Assembly (NCBI GenBank): GCA_045591645.1
Contig: JAZNTG010000015.1
Span: forward strand, 1-58,853
Direction of reading: 5' to 3'
DNA: 58,853 bases
From: SFWF01 sp045591645
GTDB lineage: Bacteria > Bacillota > Clostridia > Oscillospirales > Acutalibacteraceae
Shown: in pieces, positions 7,565 through 18,100 of the stretch
Numbering within the stretch: the first letter of the stretch is position 1
Layout: every line of letters begins with the position of its first letter
Program-made: the position numbers and the translations under genes
Notes under the pieces: generated by a model
Told to the model about the DNA's origin: nothing
The model's database searches: none
Seen by the model: the letters and a program-made list of their open reading frames with translations, nothing else

Positions 7565-8930
7565 TTCTTTCTCTTATCTTATGCGCGACCTTATAAATGT
7601 CGCCACCGCCCATAGTTATAACAATGTCGCCGTGAGAAACTATGTTTAACACAGCTTCGGTCGCCTCGTCAAAATCAGCAACGCAGACACAGTCGCTCAG
7701 ACCTTTAGCAATATCCTCGGACGAAATATCGTAGGTATTGACCTCACGTGAACCCATTATCGGGGTCAGTATAACTTTGTCAGCTACAGACAGAGCGCTG
7801 ATAAAATCGTCCTTTAACAGAGCCGTTCTTGAGAATGTAAAGGGCTGAAATACAGCGATCACCCTTTTATAGCTCAGATCTTTTGCGGCGGTGAGGGTCG
7901 CTTTGATCTCGGTCGGATGATGCGCGTAGTCATCTGCAAGTACAAAATCCTCATAATCACCTAAAAATTCAAATCTTCTGCCTGCGCCTCTGAACTGCTC
8001 AAGCGCCCACTTAATTCCCTCAGGAGAAACACCGAGGTAGTCCGACACCGCAACGGCAGCAAGACTGTTCATAACATTGTGTTTACCCGGAACAGCTAAG
8101 TCAAGTCTTATCAGCTTCTTACCATTTTTATAAACATCAAATGCGAAGCCATACCTTGAAGGCTCAATATTTTCGGCATAATACTCATTTGACCTATCAA
8201 GTCCGAAGGTATGCTTTTCAATCCCGAGATCTTTAAGCGCAGCTGAGGCTCTCTTGTCATCACCGTTATAAAAAGCTATCTTTGACATTGAGACAAACTT
8301 TTTAAATGAATCGGTAAGGTTTTCCATAGTCTTGAAATAATCAAGATGATCGTTATCAATATTAAGTAAAACGCTTATATCGGGCGACAATTCAAGAAAT
8401 GTATTTACAAACTCACACGATTCACAAACAAAAATATCGCTTGTTCCGCAAAGACCGTTAGAGCCTATTATCGGAAGCTTGCCGCCGATAACTGCCGAAG
8501 GCTCCATCTTGTTTAAATAAAGAATTTGTGTTATCATTGAAGATGTGGTGGTTTTGCCGTGAGTTCCGCATACACCTATAACGTTATCAAACTGACGGGT
8601 CAATGCGCCTAGGAGCAAGGATCTTTCCATAATAGGGATGCCAAGCCTTTTTGCTTCCACCCTTTCAGGATTGTCCTCAGAAATGGCAGCAGAATACACA
8701 ACAAGCTCTGCTCCGTGAACATTTTCGGGGTTATGTCCCATATACACCTTTATTCCGAGGCTGCGGATACGGTTGAGGGTATCTCCATCATTGTTGTCGG
8801 AGCCTGAAAGCTCGTATCCTCTTTTATGAAGAATTTCGGCAAGCGGGCACATTCCCGAGCCGCCGATCCCTATCATATGAACTCTTTTAATACCGATAAG
8901 TAATTTGTCGCTGCTTCTTAATTCTTTCAT
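7551..8930 (-). CDS. murC: UDP-N-acetylmuramate--L-alanine ligase
   Basis: 459 residues, the usual length. MurC adds L-alanine to UDP-MurNAc with ATP, the first step of peptide stem synthesis in the cytoplasm. The N-terminal domain has MIGIGGSGMCPLAEIL, the MurC Rossmann motif. The ATP site is GTHGKTTTSSMI (about 111-122). CEFVNTFLELSP and NIDNDHLDYF are the central-domain motifs, and DDYAHHPTEI is the MurC-type C-terminal block. I chose the ATG at 8930, after AAGAGG; the longer frame begins in promoter sequence. It stands alone, far from the cell-wall cluster at 44-57 kb. Confidence 0.95.
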   Translation of the reverse strand: MKELRSSDKLLIGIKRVHMIGIGGSGMCPLAEILHKRGYELSGSDNNDGDTLNRIRSLGIKVYMGHNPENVHGAELVVYSAAISEDNPERVEAKRLGIPIMERSLLLGALTRQFDNVIGVCGTHGKTTTSSMITQILYLNKMEPSAVIGGKLPIIGSNGLCGTSDIFVCESCEFVNTFLELSPDISVLLNIDNDHLDYFKTMENLTDSFKKFVSMSKIAFYNGDDKRASAALKDLGIEKHTFGLDRSNEYYAENIEPSRYGFAFDVYKNGKKLIRLDLAVPGKHNVMNSLAAVAVSDYLGVSPEGIKWALEQFRGAGRRFEFLGDYEDFVLADDYAHHPTEIKATLTAAKDLSYKRVIAVFQPFTFSRTALLKDDFISALSVADKVILTPIMGSREVNTYDISSEDIAKGLSDCVCVADFDEATEAVLNIVSHGDIVITMGGGDIYKVAHKIRERKTGC

Positions 8931-8977
8931 AATAATAAACCTCTTGAAAGTTCTTATATATTCATACAATAAATGAT

Positions 8978-8995
8978 GTTCTATAATCATTATAA
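8978..8995. promoter_or_regulatory. Overlapping divergent -10 boxes between murC and cca
   Basis: The palindrome TATAATCATTATA holds a TATAAT on each strand (8982-8987 on plus, 8989-8994 read on minus), so it may serve both cca and murC. The -35 regions are weak on both sides. The 18-mer 8978-8995 occurs again, inverted, at 18428-18445 in front of addB. Confidence 0.45.
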
Positions 8996-9036
8996 CGATA
9001 TTTTTAAAAAAATAAACCTTTATTTTGGAGTTTTCT

Positions 9037-10206
9037 ATGATTATTAAGTTTCCGACCTATGCAGAGCTTTGTCTTGATACAATTGAAAAGCGCGGATTTG
9101 AAGCCTGGTTTGTCGGCGGGTGTGTTCGCGACTCAATATTAGGACGCGAATTTTATGATATTGATATTACTACAAATGCACTTCCCGAACAAATAGAAGC
9201 AATTTTTGAAAAAACCGTGCCTACAGGAAAAAAGCACGGTACAATAACAGTTATTATAGACTCTAAACCTATAGAGGTAACTACCTACCGAAGTGAAACC
9301 GGGTATTGTGATAACCGACATCCCGAAAGCGTGACCTTTGAAACTGATATTGAAAGCGATCTTTCGCGCAGGGATTTTACTATAAATGCTTTTGCATATC
9401 ACCGCGAGCGCGGTCTTCTTGATCTTTTCGACGGTATCAAAGATCTGGAAAGCGGTATCATCCGCGCCGTGGGTGAAGCTGAACAAAGATTCAAGGAGGA
9501 TGCACTTCGTATTCTTAGGGCCTATAGATTTGCATCTGTTTTAGGCTTTACTCTACACAAATCCACCGAGAAAGCCGCCTATTCCTGCGGAGAATCGATT
9601 TCCTATCTCAGCGGAGAAAGAATCTTAGCCGAGCTTAAAAAGCTCTCAAGCGGCAAAAATCCAAGCGTCATTGCCGATTTTGTTAATAGAGGATATTTAA
9701 AGCCATTTGGGATCTTCGAATTTCCTGATTTTATAAATAATATTGACGTTATTAAAGAAGAGTATAGAGCGGCTGCGCTTATTTCGCTTTCCAAGCACAA
9801 TAGTGAAACCATAAGATTCAAACTAAAGCCCGAAAACCGTCTTATTGATAATATTAATATTATGGATAGGATAAGAAGCCTACCCATTCCTAAAAACAAA
9901 ACTGAGCTGAAGCTGACACTGAATAAGCTGGGAGAAGCGCACACAGAGCTTTATACGGAATATGCAAAAATTCTGTATTCTGAGGACACTGCAAAAAAAT
10001 TGACAGCATTAACCCGGGATGTCTTATATAACAACGAACCGTTTTCTATAAAGCATCTTAAAATCGACGGTAACGATCTTCTTGGGCTTGGAATAAGCGG
10101 CAAAGACATCAAGGCTGCGCTCACAAAGCTTACACTTTCCGTTATTGAAAATCCTGAGCTGAACTCAAGATCCATCCTACTGTCACTTATAGACAAAATA
10201 ATGTAA
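9037..10206 (+). CDS. cca: CCA tRNA nucleotidyltransferase
   Basis: 389 residues. This class II nucleotidyltransferase builds or repairs the 3' CCA of tRNAs from CTP and ATP. GGCVRDSILGREFYDIDITT (about 27-46) is the catalytic signature with the metal-binding DID. RRDFTINAFAY and RFKEDALRILRAYRFA are the next family motifs. The C-terminal third is shorter than in enzymes with an HD domain, and I see no HD motif. The start is the ATG at 9037 after TTTTGGAG; a TTG four codons earlier is less likely. Confidence 0.92.
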   Translation: MIIKFPTYAELCLDTIEKRGFEAWFVGGCVRDSILGREFYDIDITTNALPEQIEAIFEKTVPTGKKHGTITVIIDSKPIEVTTYRSETGYCDNRHPESVTFETDIESDLSRRDFTINAFAYHRERGLLDLFDGIKDLESGIIRAVGEAEQRFKEDALRILRAYRFASVLGFTLHKSTEKAAYSCGESISYLSGERILAELKKLSSGKNPSVIADFVNRGYLKPFGIFEFPDFINNIDVIKEEYRAAALISLSKHNSETIRFKLKPENRLIDNINIMDRIRSLPIPKNKTELKLTLNKLGEAHTELYTEYAKILYSEDTAKKLTALTRDVLYNNEPFSIKHLKIDGNDLLGLGISGKDIKAALTKLTLSVIENPELNSRSILLSLIDKIM

Positions 10207-10213
10207 CCCGACG

Positions 10214-10260
10214 CCGACAGCGACATAAAATGTATTGTGAATATTTTATTTCGTTGTCGG
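10214..10260. promoter_or_regulatory. Long hairpin covering the spoVFA ribosome binding site
   Basis: A 20-pair stem with one mismatch and two G-U pairs runs from 10214-10233 to 10241-10260 around a seven-base loop. The outer arms are CCGACA and TGTCGG. It starts eight bases after the cca stop and ends seven bases before the spoVFA ATG, so it buries the only G-rich bases ahead of that start. A cca terminator is an alternative, but the tail is only TGATTTTATG. Confidence 0.6.
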
Positions 10261-10267
10261 TGATTTT

Positions 10268-11059
10268 ATGTTAATTACGGTTATTTCCGATGCTAACAGG
10301 CACAGTATCTTGTCAGAAGAGTTAAAAAAAGACGGCTACCCTGTCAGCCTTTATAAGAGCTTTGATGAAATTCCTTTGAAGATAGACGGAGATATTGTTA
10401 TACTGCCAATCCCAACACTTAAAAAGGACGGCTCGGTCAATTTAAATAATTGCAGTATTGCGATCGAAGAGCTGATCTTACGAACAGATAAAGATTGTCT
10501 TATCATCTCTTGTAACTATTCAACAGAGCTTAGACGCTTTATTGATATAAATAAATATGAGCCTTTTACCTCTATGAATGCAATTCCGTCTGCCGAAGGC
10601 GCGATTTTTAAAGCCGCCCAAAACAGTGACATTACCCTGTTTGGCAGTAAGTGTCTCGTTATCGGATACGGTCGGATCGGCAAGATAATATCAGACAGAC
10701 TTAAGGGCTTTGGCGCAGCCGTGTCGGTCGCAGCGCGAAATTATAAAGACATATATTCAGCTAAAGCCCACGGTTGCAGCTTTATTGGCTACGATGAGCT
10801 AGATAACGGTATAGCTGACTTTGATTTTATTTTTCAAACCGTGCCTTATCTCATTTTAGATAAAAACAGATTAGATCGAACGAGTGCCGTTATCATAGAG
10901 CTTGCTTCGGGCGGGGTCGGTACCGATCTAAGTTACGCCAAAGCCAATAACAAGAAAGTAATATATGCTCCTGCGATCCCCGAAGGATACAGTCCGAAGA
11001 GTGCGGGCAAAATATTCCACGACAGCGTTATAAGTATTATGAAAGAACTTAACATCTGA
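10268..11059 (+). CDS. spoVFA: Dipicolinate synthase subunit A
   Basis: 263 residues, slightly short against about 290. With subunit B it makes dipicolinic acid from the lysine-pathway intermediate in the mother cell, for export to the forespore. LVIGYGRIGKIISDRLKGFG (about 132-151) is the NAD(P)-binding loop of this D-2-hydroxyacid-dehydrogenase-like subunit. The ending PAIPEGYSPKSAGKI also fits DpaA. The ribosome binding site (GGTGA) is weak and lies within or beside the hairpin 10214-10260. spoVFB follows after 20 bases. Expression late in sporulation is expected; no clear sigma-E or sigma-K promoter was found. Confidence 0.88.
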   Translation: MLITVISDANRHSILSEELKKDGYPVSLYKSFDEIPLKIDGDIVILPIPTLKKDGSVNLNNCSIAIEELILRTDKDCLIISCNYSTELRRFIDINKYEPFTSMNAIPSAEGAIFKAAQNSDITLFGSKCLVIGYGRIGKIISDRLKGFGAAVSVAARNYKDIYSAKAHGCSFIGYDELDNGIADFDFIFQTVPYLILDKNRLDRTSAVIIELASGGVGTDLSYAKANNKKVIYAPAIPEGYSPKSAGKIFHDSVISIMKELNI

Positions 11060-11079
11060 CAGCAAAACGAGGAGTATAC

Positions 11080-11652
11080 ATGCAAAAAAATAAGCTTGGT
11101 TTTGCTCTGTGCGGATCGTTTTGTACGATAAAAGAAGCAGTAGAGCAGATCGTGAAGTTAAAGGAAAAAGGATTTGATATACAACCGATATTTTCTGAAA
11201 TAGTAGCAAATTGTGACACACGATTTACAGATGCCGAGACTTTGCGCCGTGATGTTGAAGATATCTGCGGTAAAAGAATAATATCTTCGATAGTCGAGGC
11301 TGAGCCTATCGGTCCCAAAAAGCTGTTTGACGCGCTTATTGTTTGCCCTTGTACGGGCAACACTCTTGCAAAGCTTGCTAACGGTATTACCGATTCGACC
11401 GTTACAATGGCTGTTAAAGCCCATCTTCGCAACAATAAGCCCGTAATACTAGCCATTGCAACCAACGATGCCTTAGGCGCCTCTGCTAAAAATATTGGAT
11501 GCCTTCTTAATACAAAGAATATCTACTTCGTTCCCTTTGGTCAGGACGATGCTATAAATAAAGAAAAATCGATGATTGCGGATTACAGTCTTGTGTATGA
11601 TACGCTGTTAAACGCAATCGAAAACAAACAGATAACCCCTATGATAATATAA
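11080..11652 (+). CDS. spoVFB: Dipicolinate synthase subunit B
   Basis: 190 residues, the normal size of this flavoprotein-like subunit. GFALCGSFCTIKEA at the N-terminus and FDALIVCPCTGNTLAKLANGITD (about 83-105) are the FMN-binding motifs of the family, and AIATNDALGASAKNIG follows. GAGGAG lies upstream. It ends at a strong bidirectional terminator, so spoVFA and spoVFB form a two-gene unit, with or without cca. Confidence 0.9.
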   Translation: MQKNKLGFALCGSFCTIKEAVEQIVKLKEKGFDIQPIFSEIVANCDTRFTDAETLRRDVEDICGKRIISSIVEAEPIGPKKLFDALIVCPCTGNTLAKLANGITDSTVTMAVKAHLRNNKPVILAIATNDALGASAKNIGCLLNTKNIYFVPFGQDDAINKEKSMIADYSLVYDTLLNAIENKQITPMII

Positions 11653-11682
11653 AAACACGGTGTCTTACGACACCGTGTTTTT
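11651..11682. terminator. Bidirectional terminator
   Basis: A 14-bp perfect stem with a TTAC loop and A/T tails on both sides, between the converging spoVFB and addA genes. Confidence 0.9.
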
Positions 11683-14600
11683 ATATATCTATGGACTTTC
11701 CAAGCGTAAATGAATAAAGAATAAGTTGTTTTACTTTCTTCTTTAAGATCTGTTCAGAAGCTTTACCGTAAATTGTTAGCTGTTCACTGTAACTCGCTTT
11801 AAGTTCATCCTCGTTTTTGTTGCGGTCTGTCTTAAAGTCTACGATCACTACGCCGTCATCCTCTTCAAACAGAAGATCGACCGCGCCCTGAACGATTATT
11901 TTTTCATTTGAAAGCGACTGATTTAGATCAGCTCTCACATAGCTTGCAGGAAATTCGGATAAAAAGTTCATCTCTCGGCGAACGTGCTTTGAACAGCTTA
12001 TCCTTTTGTAAAGCTCAGATTCAAAGAATGTTCGAACAGCTTCTTTATTAACAGATTGGGCCTCTTCACAAGTGAGAAATCCCGCTTCATAAAGTCGCTC
12101 GCATTCATCCTTGACAGACGCCAAAGCACTCGGATAATCACAGAACTGCATAAACTTGTGAGTAGCCGTACCCCTCTCAGCAGCGCTCATTCCGCCCTCG
12201 CTCATAAATGCAGGCTTTGCAGTGAACTGATACTTTGATTCATCAGCCTTATGAATAATATCTGTAACCGACGCTTTTGCTTCTACGCTCACAAGCTCGG
12301 AAAACGGATACTCGTATGAATAGTTCTTTATTAGCTCACGCTCGATATCCTCATCAGCCGCATACACGACATTCTTAATTCTATCTGCAGCTTCAAAATC
12401 GGTATGAATACCCTCAACATTTGTATTGCCGTTTAAATAACCCATATATTTGTCGGCATTTGTAATAAATTCTTCTGCAAGAATCCAATCAGAGTAAGAC
12501 TTTGTAGACTTAAAGGAGTAAGTCCGCATACGTCGGTCTTGGACGAAGCCCATATCTGCAAGGTCGGATATTTTTTTCTTAAGATCTTTAAAGCAAGAAG
12601 TAATTACAAGCTTTTCCTCTGCTCGGGTCAGCGCAACGTACAGAAGGCGTATCTCCTCAGCCATCAACTGCTCTTTTTCATATTCAGACATAAGGACGCG
12701 TAAAAGGGTTTCGGATCTTTCGTTACTTTCAGAGTCTGTATACTTGAACGAAAATCCGTAATGCTCATCTGTTAACAACGAAGCGTAGCAATCGGTAAAA
12801 TTAAACTGATGGTCTGTATCCGCAAGAATACAAACAGGATACTGCAGACCCTTCGAAGAATGAATGGTAGATATGCGCACTGAGTCTCCCGAGTACGGTA
12901 CCTCCGCTTTTACATCCTTATCGCTTGCCTCCTCTGCCATACGCAAAAATTCACGCAGGCTACGCTTTCCCTCGCTCTCAAAGGACAGAGCAAGATTTCT
13001 CAGCGTCATAAGATTGGCTTTTTTAAGCTCTCCTTCAGGAAGTCTTGAAACTATACCGACAAAATTAGTGTTATCAAATATTCTATCTATCAGATCGCAT
13101 ACCTTTGAAGTAACATTCATTTGTCGATAAGAAGACAGATCTTTTAAAAGTAAATCCGCCTTAATATTTCCAAGCGATGCGGCAACGGTTATTGCCGAAA
13201 TCAGCTTACCTTTTTTACTTCTTCCGCGCATCTCGGCAAGCTCATCGATAGTAAACCCGAAAAGCGGCGACGTAAGCACCGTAAGCAGTGAAATATCATC
13301 AAAAGGATTATTAATCACACGAAGCAGCGACAGTAATGTCACGACCTCGTCCGTAGCAAAGATCCCCTTATCTGCAAGCGTAACGGGTATACCGTGCTCT
13401 CTGAGGATCTTTGAGAAAGCGGCACCATTGACGCTTGGTGATCTCATCAATACAGTAATATCACTGTATTTTGCCTTCCGCAGACCGTTTTCGCACTTTA
13501 TAAACGGAGCTGCATTGACGGTATCCTTTATTATCTTTGCGATTACATTTCCTTCTGCAAAAGACTGAATATCGTCAAAGTCTTGGTCAGCCACTTCGGA
13601 TAAACTGCAAGCCGCAAGATCGATAAAATGATGCTCGACCTTTCTCTCGCTATTCTCGGGAAACTCTGCAAGCGCTTCTAATTTCTCTTTGTCGTCATAC
13701 TCGATATCAGCAGTATCTTCGTGCATTATAAATGAGAAAAGTCGGTTTACATAATCACATATTTCGGGACGGCTCCGAAAGTTACCCGAAAGATCCACTC
13801 TCAGTCCGAAGCTGTCATCAGAGCTCTCATCCTGATATATTTTTTTCTTTTCTATGAAGTTATGGGGGTTTGCTCCGCGGAAGCGATAAATGCTCTGCTT
13901 TGCATCGCCTACGCAGAATAACTTTCTCTGATTATCGGACAACGCATTAAAAAGAGTATCCTGAAGATCGTTTGTATCCTGATATTCATCTACAAGTACC
14001 GCGTCGTAAGCAGAAATATACTCATCAGCGTCAGGGGAAATTACAATTTCTCCGTCTTTATATTCGGTAATGAGCTCAAGAGCTGTCTGCTCAACCATAT
14101 CAAAGGTCATAAGTCCCCTGCTCAGAAGCTCTGAACATATAAGCTTAGAAAGCCCTATAACAAGCTCCGCTATCTTCTTGATATGAGGGATAGAAGCAGA
14201 TATCTCATTTCTCAGCATTTCCCTGTTGCCGTAAACAAGCTTGAAAATATGCGAAAGCAGCTTTTGTGCGGCATCGCGCTGAGCTTTTGCGTATTCTGAT
14301 TCTTGGCTTTTGTACTTTGCTGAAAGCGACTTCATAGCGGGCGGCGCAAAATCCTTGATAAGATAATATATGCCATCCCAATCATCTGCTTCACATAAAT
14401 CAATAATTCGGTCTGCAAAATCGGAAAAGTATAATATATTATCACTATACTTTTCAAAAGCTACCTCGTTATACTGAAGAGCTGAAACAGCCTTTTCAAT
14501 TGAGATTTTGGCTTCCCGAGCAAATCCGATGACTATTTTTACAGCATCGGTAAACCAACTATTATCCTTTCCTTCTGCAAAGTCCTCATAGCTTTTTACG

Positions 14601-15181
14601 ACCTTCAATATCCATTTTTCAGGATAAGGCATTTTTCTGCTATAGGAATAAATGTCCAGTATCCTGCTCGAAAGCTCCTTATCGTCATAGTCAGAGCCTA
14701 TATACTCAAGAAGTTCGAGAAATTCCTTATTACTCGCGTTAAATTGGTCGTTTAAGAGCTTAGATAATGAAGCTGACATTATCATTCTAAAATCAGAATT
14801 ATCTACAATTTTGAAAGAGGGATCTATACCTGCCTTATCAAAATTATCCCTGACAAAATTCATACAGAAGGTGTCGATAGTACTTATCTTGGCAGAGCTC
14901 AGTAATATTTTCTGTCTTTGCAGCAGAAGGTTGTACGGATCGCTGTCAAGAGCTTCATTAAGCTTTTTCTCAATTCTGAGCTTTAGTTCTGCTGCAGCAG
15001 CATTTGTAAAAGTAACTACAAGCATACGATCAGCCATCAGAGGATCTTCACAGTCGGTCAGGCGATCGATCACTCTTTGTACCAATACCGCTGTTTTGCC
15101 TGAACCTGCGGCGGCGGATACAAGTGTATTTTCTTTTGAATAAATCGCCTTTTCCTGCGCAGCCGTCGGTTTAAATGCCAC
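11681..15181 (-). CDS. addA: ATP-dependent helicase/nuclease subunit A
   Basis: 1166 residues. AddA is the UvrD-like helicase and one nuclease of the AddAB double-strand-break resection complex. Visible motifs: Walker A AAAGSGKT with Lys29, DEYQDTND (motif II, about 402), GDAKQSIYRFRGA (motif III), STIHSSKGLQYP (motif V), LYVALTRAEEKL (motif VI), and a C-terminal RecB-type nuclease with VDFKTDRNK (about 1118-1126). The gene overlaps the end of addB by 11 bases, which couples translation. It appears intact. Confidence 0.95.
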   Translation of the reverse strand: MAFKPTAAQEKAIYSKENTLVSAAAGSGKTAVLVQRVIDRLTDCEDPLMADRMLVVTFTNAAAAELKLRIEKKLNEALDSDPYNLLLQRQKILLSSAKISTIDTFCMNFVRDNFDKAGIDPSFKIVDNSDFRMIMSASLSKLLNDQFNASNKEFLELLEYIGSDYDDKELSSRILDIYSYSRKMPYPEKWILKVVKSYEDFAEGKDNSWFTDAVKIVIGFAREAKISIEKAVSALQYNEVAFEKYSDNILYFSDFADRIIDLCEADDWDGIYYLIKDFAPPAMKSLSAKYKSQESEYAKAQRDAAQKLLSHIFKLVYGNREMLRNEISASIPHIKKIAELVIGLSKLICSELLSRGLMTFDMVEQTALELITEYKDGEIVISPDADEYISAYDAVLVDEYQDTNDLQDTLFNALSDNQRKLFCVGDAKQSIYRFRGANPHNFIEKKKIYQDESSDDSFGLRVDLSGNFRSRPEICDYVNRLFSFIMHEDTADIEYDDKEKLEALAEFPENSERKVEHHFIDLAACSLSEVADQDFDDIQSFAEGNVIAKIIKDTVNAAPFIKCENGLRKAKYSDITVLMRSPSVNGAAFSKILREHGIPVTLADKGIFATDEVVTLLSLLRVINNPFDDISLLTVLTSPLFGFTIDELAEMRGRSKKGKLISAITVAASLGNIKADLLLKDLSSYRQMNVTSKVCDLIDRIFDNTNFVGIVSRLPEGELKKANLMTLRNLALSFESEGKRSLREFLRMAEEASDKDVKAEVPYSGDSVRISTIHSSKGLQYPVCILADTDHQFNFTDCYASLLTDEHYGFSFKYTDSESNERSETLLRVLMSEYEKEQLMAEEIRLLYVALTRAEEKLVITSCFKDLKKKISDLADMGFVQDRRMRTYSFKSTKSYSDWILAEEFITNADKYMGYLNGNTNVEGIHTDFEAADRIKNVVYAADEDIERELIKNYSYEYPFSELVSVEAKASVTDIIHKADESKYQFTAKPAFMSEGGMSAAERGTATHKFMQFCDYPSALASVKDECERLYEAGFLTCEEAQSVNKEAVRTFFESELYKRISCSKHVRREMNFLSEFPASYVRADLNQSLSNEKIIVQGAVDLLFEEDDGVVIVDFKTDRNKNEDELKASYSEQLTIYGKASEQILKKKVKQLILYSFTLGKSIDI

Positions 15182-18100
15182 TTGTATCGCCTCCCTTAAG
15201 TTTTTCTCTGATTACCTCATTACTCTGCCTTGTCACCTTGAAATGCTTAGAATTCTTATTTCTGCAAACTGTTTCATAATCACAGTACTTACAGGCATCC
15301 GAGCCTATCGCATCAACGGGAGCAGGTATAAAATCACCCCGACGTATGGTGTTGCCCATATCTCTCATAAGATTTTCAATATTATTGAAGATCAAGGAAA
15401 ACAGTTCTTCATCAACAAATGCCTTATTACCCGCTTTATAGGTTGGAATGAATTTACCCTTATTCTCCTTATCCATCGCGCGAATAACCTCTTCATCTTC
15501 AAGGATAAGTCCGTTCATTGCAAGCTTTTTGGTCTTTGAGTCATTCTTTGCAGGCATATACAGAATACCGCCCGCACGCAGATCCCCAGCTACCGAGCTG
15601 CCGTTTTTTACAAGCGCATACAGATATATGAGCATCTGCATATTAAGTCCGAAAAGCGTATCTGAAAGCTCAAAGGACTTTGTACCCGTTTTATAATCAA
15701 CTATTCTGACCGTATTTTTAAAAAGGTCTACCCTGTCTATTTTGCCTGTTAATACCATTTCTCCTTTATCGATAGGAATTCGAAGCTCAGGGACATCTCC
15801 TTTTTCTGATATCTCAAGCTCGCAGTAAACAGGGTCAAAATCGCTTTGACTGAATTCCTCTGCAATATGCATTACCACACCTTTGACAGAGCGTGCTATC
15901 TTTGAAAGAAGAAATTTAAAGCGCGGAGTAATCAAAATATCCGCTCCCGAAATTGAAGCAACATATTCATCGATCAGCCTGTCGACCTCGCTGCTGATCT
16001 CTTTTTCAGAGAGCTCACCGAGCTTTTTATGATAGGTATTGATCAGCGTTTCGAGAACATAGTGTGTTATAGTACCGCGCTGCATTGCGTTAAGATCCGC
16101 TTGTCTGAGCTTCCCTGTTCTTAGACCGAATTTAAGAAAATACATAAGTCTGCACGAATAAAATTGATCAAATTTAGAGGCAGAAACATAAATACTGTCA
16201 TTAAAAAGCCTGTCCGAATTATCTTTGGAAATCATAAAGCTATCATTAAAAGAGTCTTTATCAAAGCTTTGGAGTATATGTTTTACTTTAGATTGACCCT
16301 CCAAAGATGCTTTTACTGTTTCAAATTTTTCTCCGTACAGATCACTCATTAAATATGCGGCTGTTTCGGGTGTAGCGGGCATAAAGGCGCTCTCTGCCAA
16401 AGGCTCAAAGTCGGTGACACTGATATTTTCAAAACTGTCAATTATATTTGTTAAGAAGGCAGAGGGTTCCAGCTTCTCACCACCGACAGATTTTTCAGAA
16501 TAAAGAATATAGGTCTTATCGATCGGACAGCAAACCATTGAGTATACAAGATAATTTTCTTCTACCGCACTTTTTATCTCATCATCATTGAGCGAGATAC
16601 CATACTCCTCAAGCCTACGCTTGTCGGCTGTAGCAAGCAGTCCCGACTTTAATGAATGATCAGGGAAAACGCCTTGATTTGCTCCGAGAATTATTGCTAT
16701 CTTTGGCTTTGACGGTCTTATTCTGTCAGCACTTCCGAAGGTTACCTCGTCCAGCATCTGCGGCACATTTGAAATCGAAACCGCTTTACAGGAGATAGTA
16801 ATTGCTTTAATATATTCCTCTGTTTTAACTTCTCCTTTATAAAGCTTTGCAAGCGAATCGAGTATTTCCATAACTTTATCCCAGCACTGCCGTAAAACAG
16901 AAGCAGAAAACTTTTCCCCGTTACTTTCCAAGTCTTCACAAATAACGGACAGATGCTTATCAGCCTTTTCTGAAATCAGAAAATTATACAGTGCCTTAGA
17001 ACGATTTGAAGCAGTGCCGTTAAATGTTGTGCAGAATAACGTAAGCCTTTTGTGAATGTCAGCTCTTATGCTGTTAAGACGGTTTAGGACAGCTTGATCT
17101 TCCACAGATATTTCACCGTTATCAAATCCCGAAGGGCTCATAACCCACTCGTTAGCCCAATCCTTGCCTGAAATGTTCCAGACATAGATATAGTCCTCAA
17201 GAGCGTAAATATCCTCAGGTTTGTACGAATTGAATCCGCATTTAAGCCATGACAATATGTTCTCAGTCGAAAATGACGCTTTGATCTTCAAAAGAGACTC
17301 AAGGTATATATAAAGAGCGGTATCGGTCAGATTAACCTTTTTATCAAAAAAGCACTGAATACCATTTTTCTTGCAAAAAATCTCAATATAGTTCTTATAA
17401 GTGTCGGCATTTCTAGCTACAACTATAAAATCCTTATATCTGTATTTTTCACAATCAACAAGGTGTCTGATAATTCCCGCCGCCGCAAATGCTTCCTCTT
17501 GGGGATCGCGGCAGCTTATTATACGCAGATTATTAAGCCCTTCACAGTCACAAGGTTCCGAGCTTTTGTGTATGAAAGATGCTTCTAAATTTTTCAGAAT
17601 TGTATTGGAGTAATAATTCTTATCAAGCTTGACTGTTTCTCCCACATCTATACCGCAGGAATTAGCCATTGAAATTAGTTTTTGAGCTGTTTTGTTGATA
17701 TTATAGAAAATATTGATGCCCAAGTCGGATATATCTTCAGTGCAAAACGAAAAAGTTACATTATCCGCCTGAGAAAGAATTCTCTTGATAACTTTAAACT
17801 GCTGACCTGTAAAACCGCTGAAAGAATCGAAATACACTTCTTTGCCTTTAAAATACTCTAAATCCTCAAGTATGTTGTACAGTCTGGTCAGATAGTCGGA
17901 GGGATCGATAAACTTGTCCGAAACAAGCGCGCCATAAACCGACATAATGACACCGATATCGTGTAGCTTTGCGCCGCAGGAGCCACCAATTTCATCAGCT
18001 GCCTCCATTATCTGCGCTTCGGTGACTGATGCAAACTTAAAATCATTTATTGTATCGGCAATTTTTGCGGAAAATTCGGGGTGTCCTACAAATCTATCAA

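Noticed and set aside
10221..10240. Sigma-E or sigma-K promoter in front of spoVFA
   Set aside because: CATAAAAT resembles a -10 of these factors, but no matching -35 lies at the right distance.
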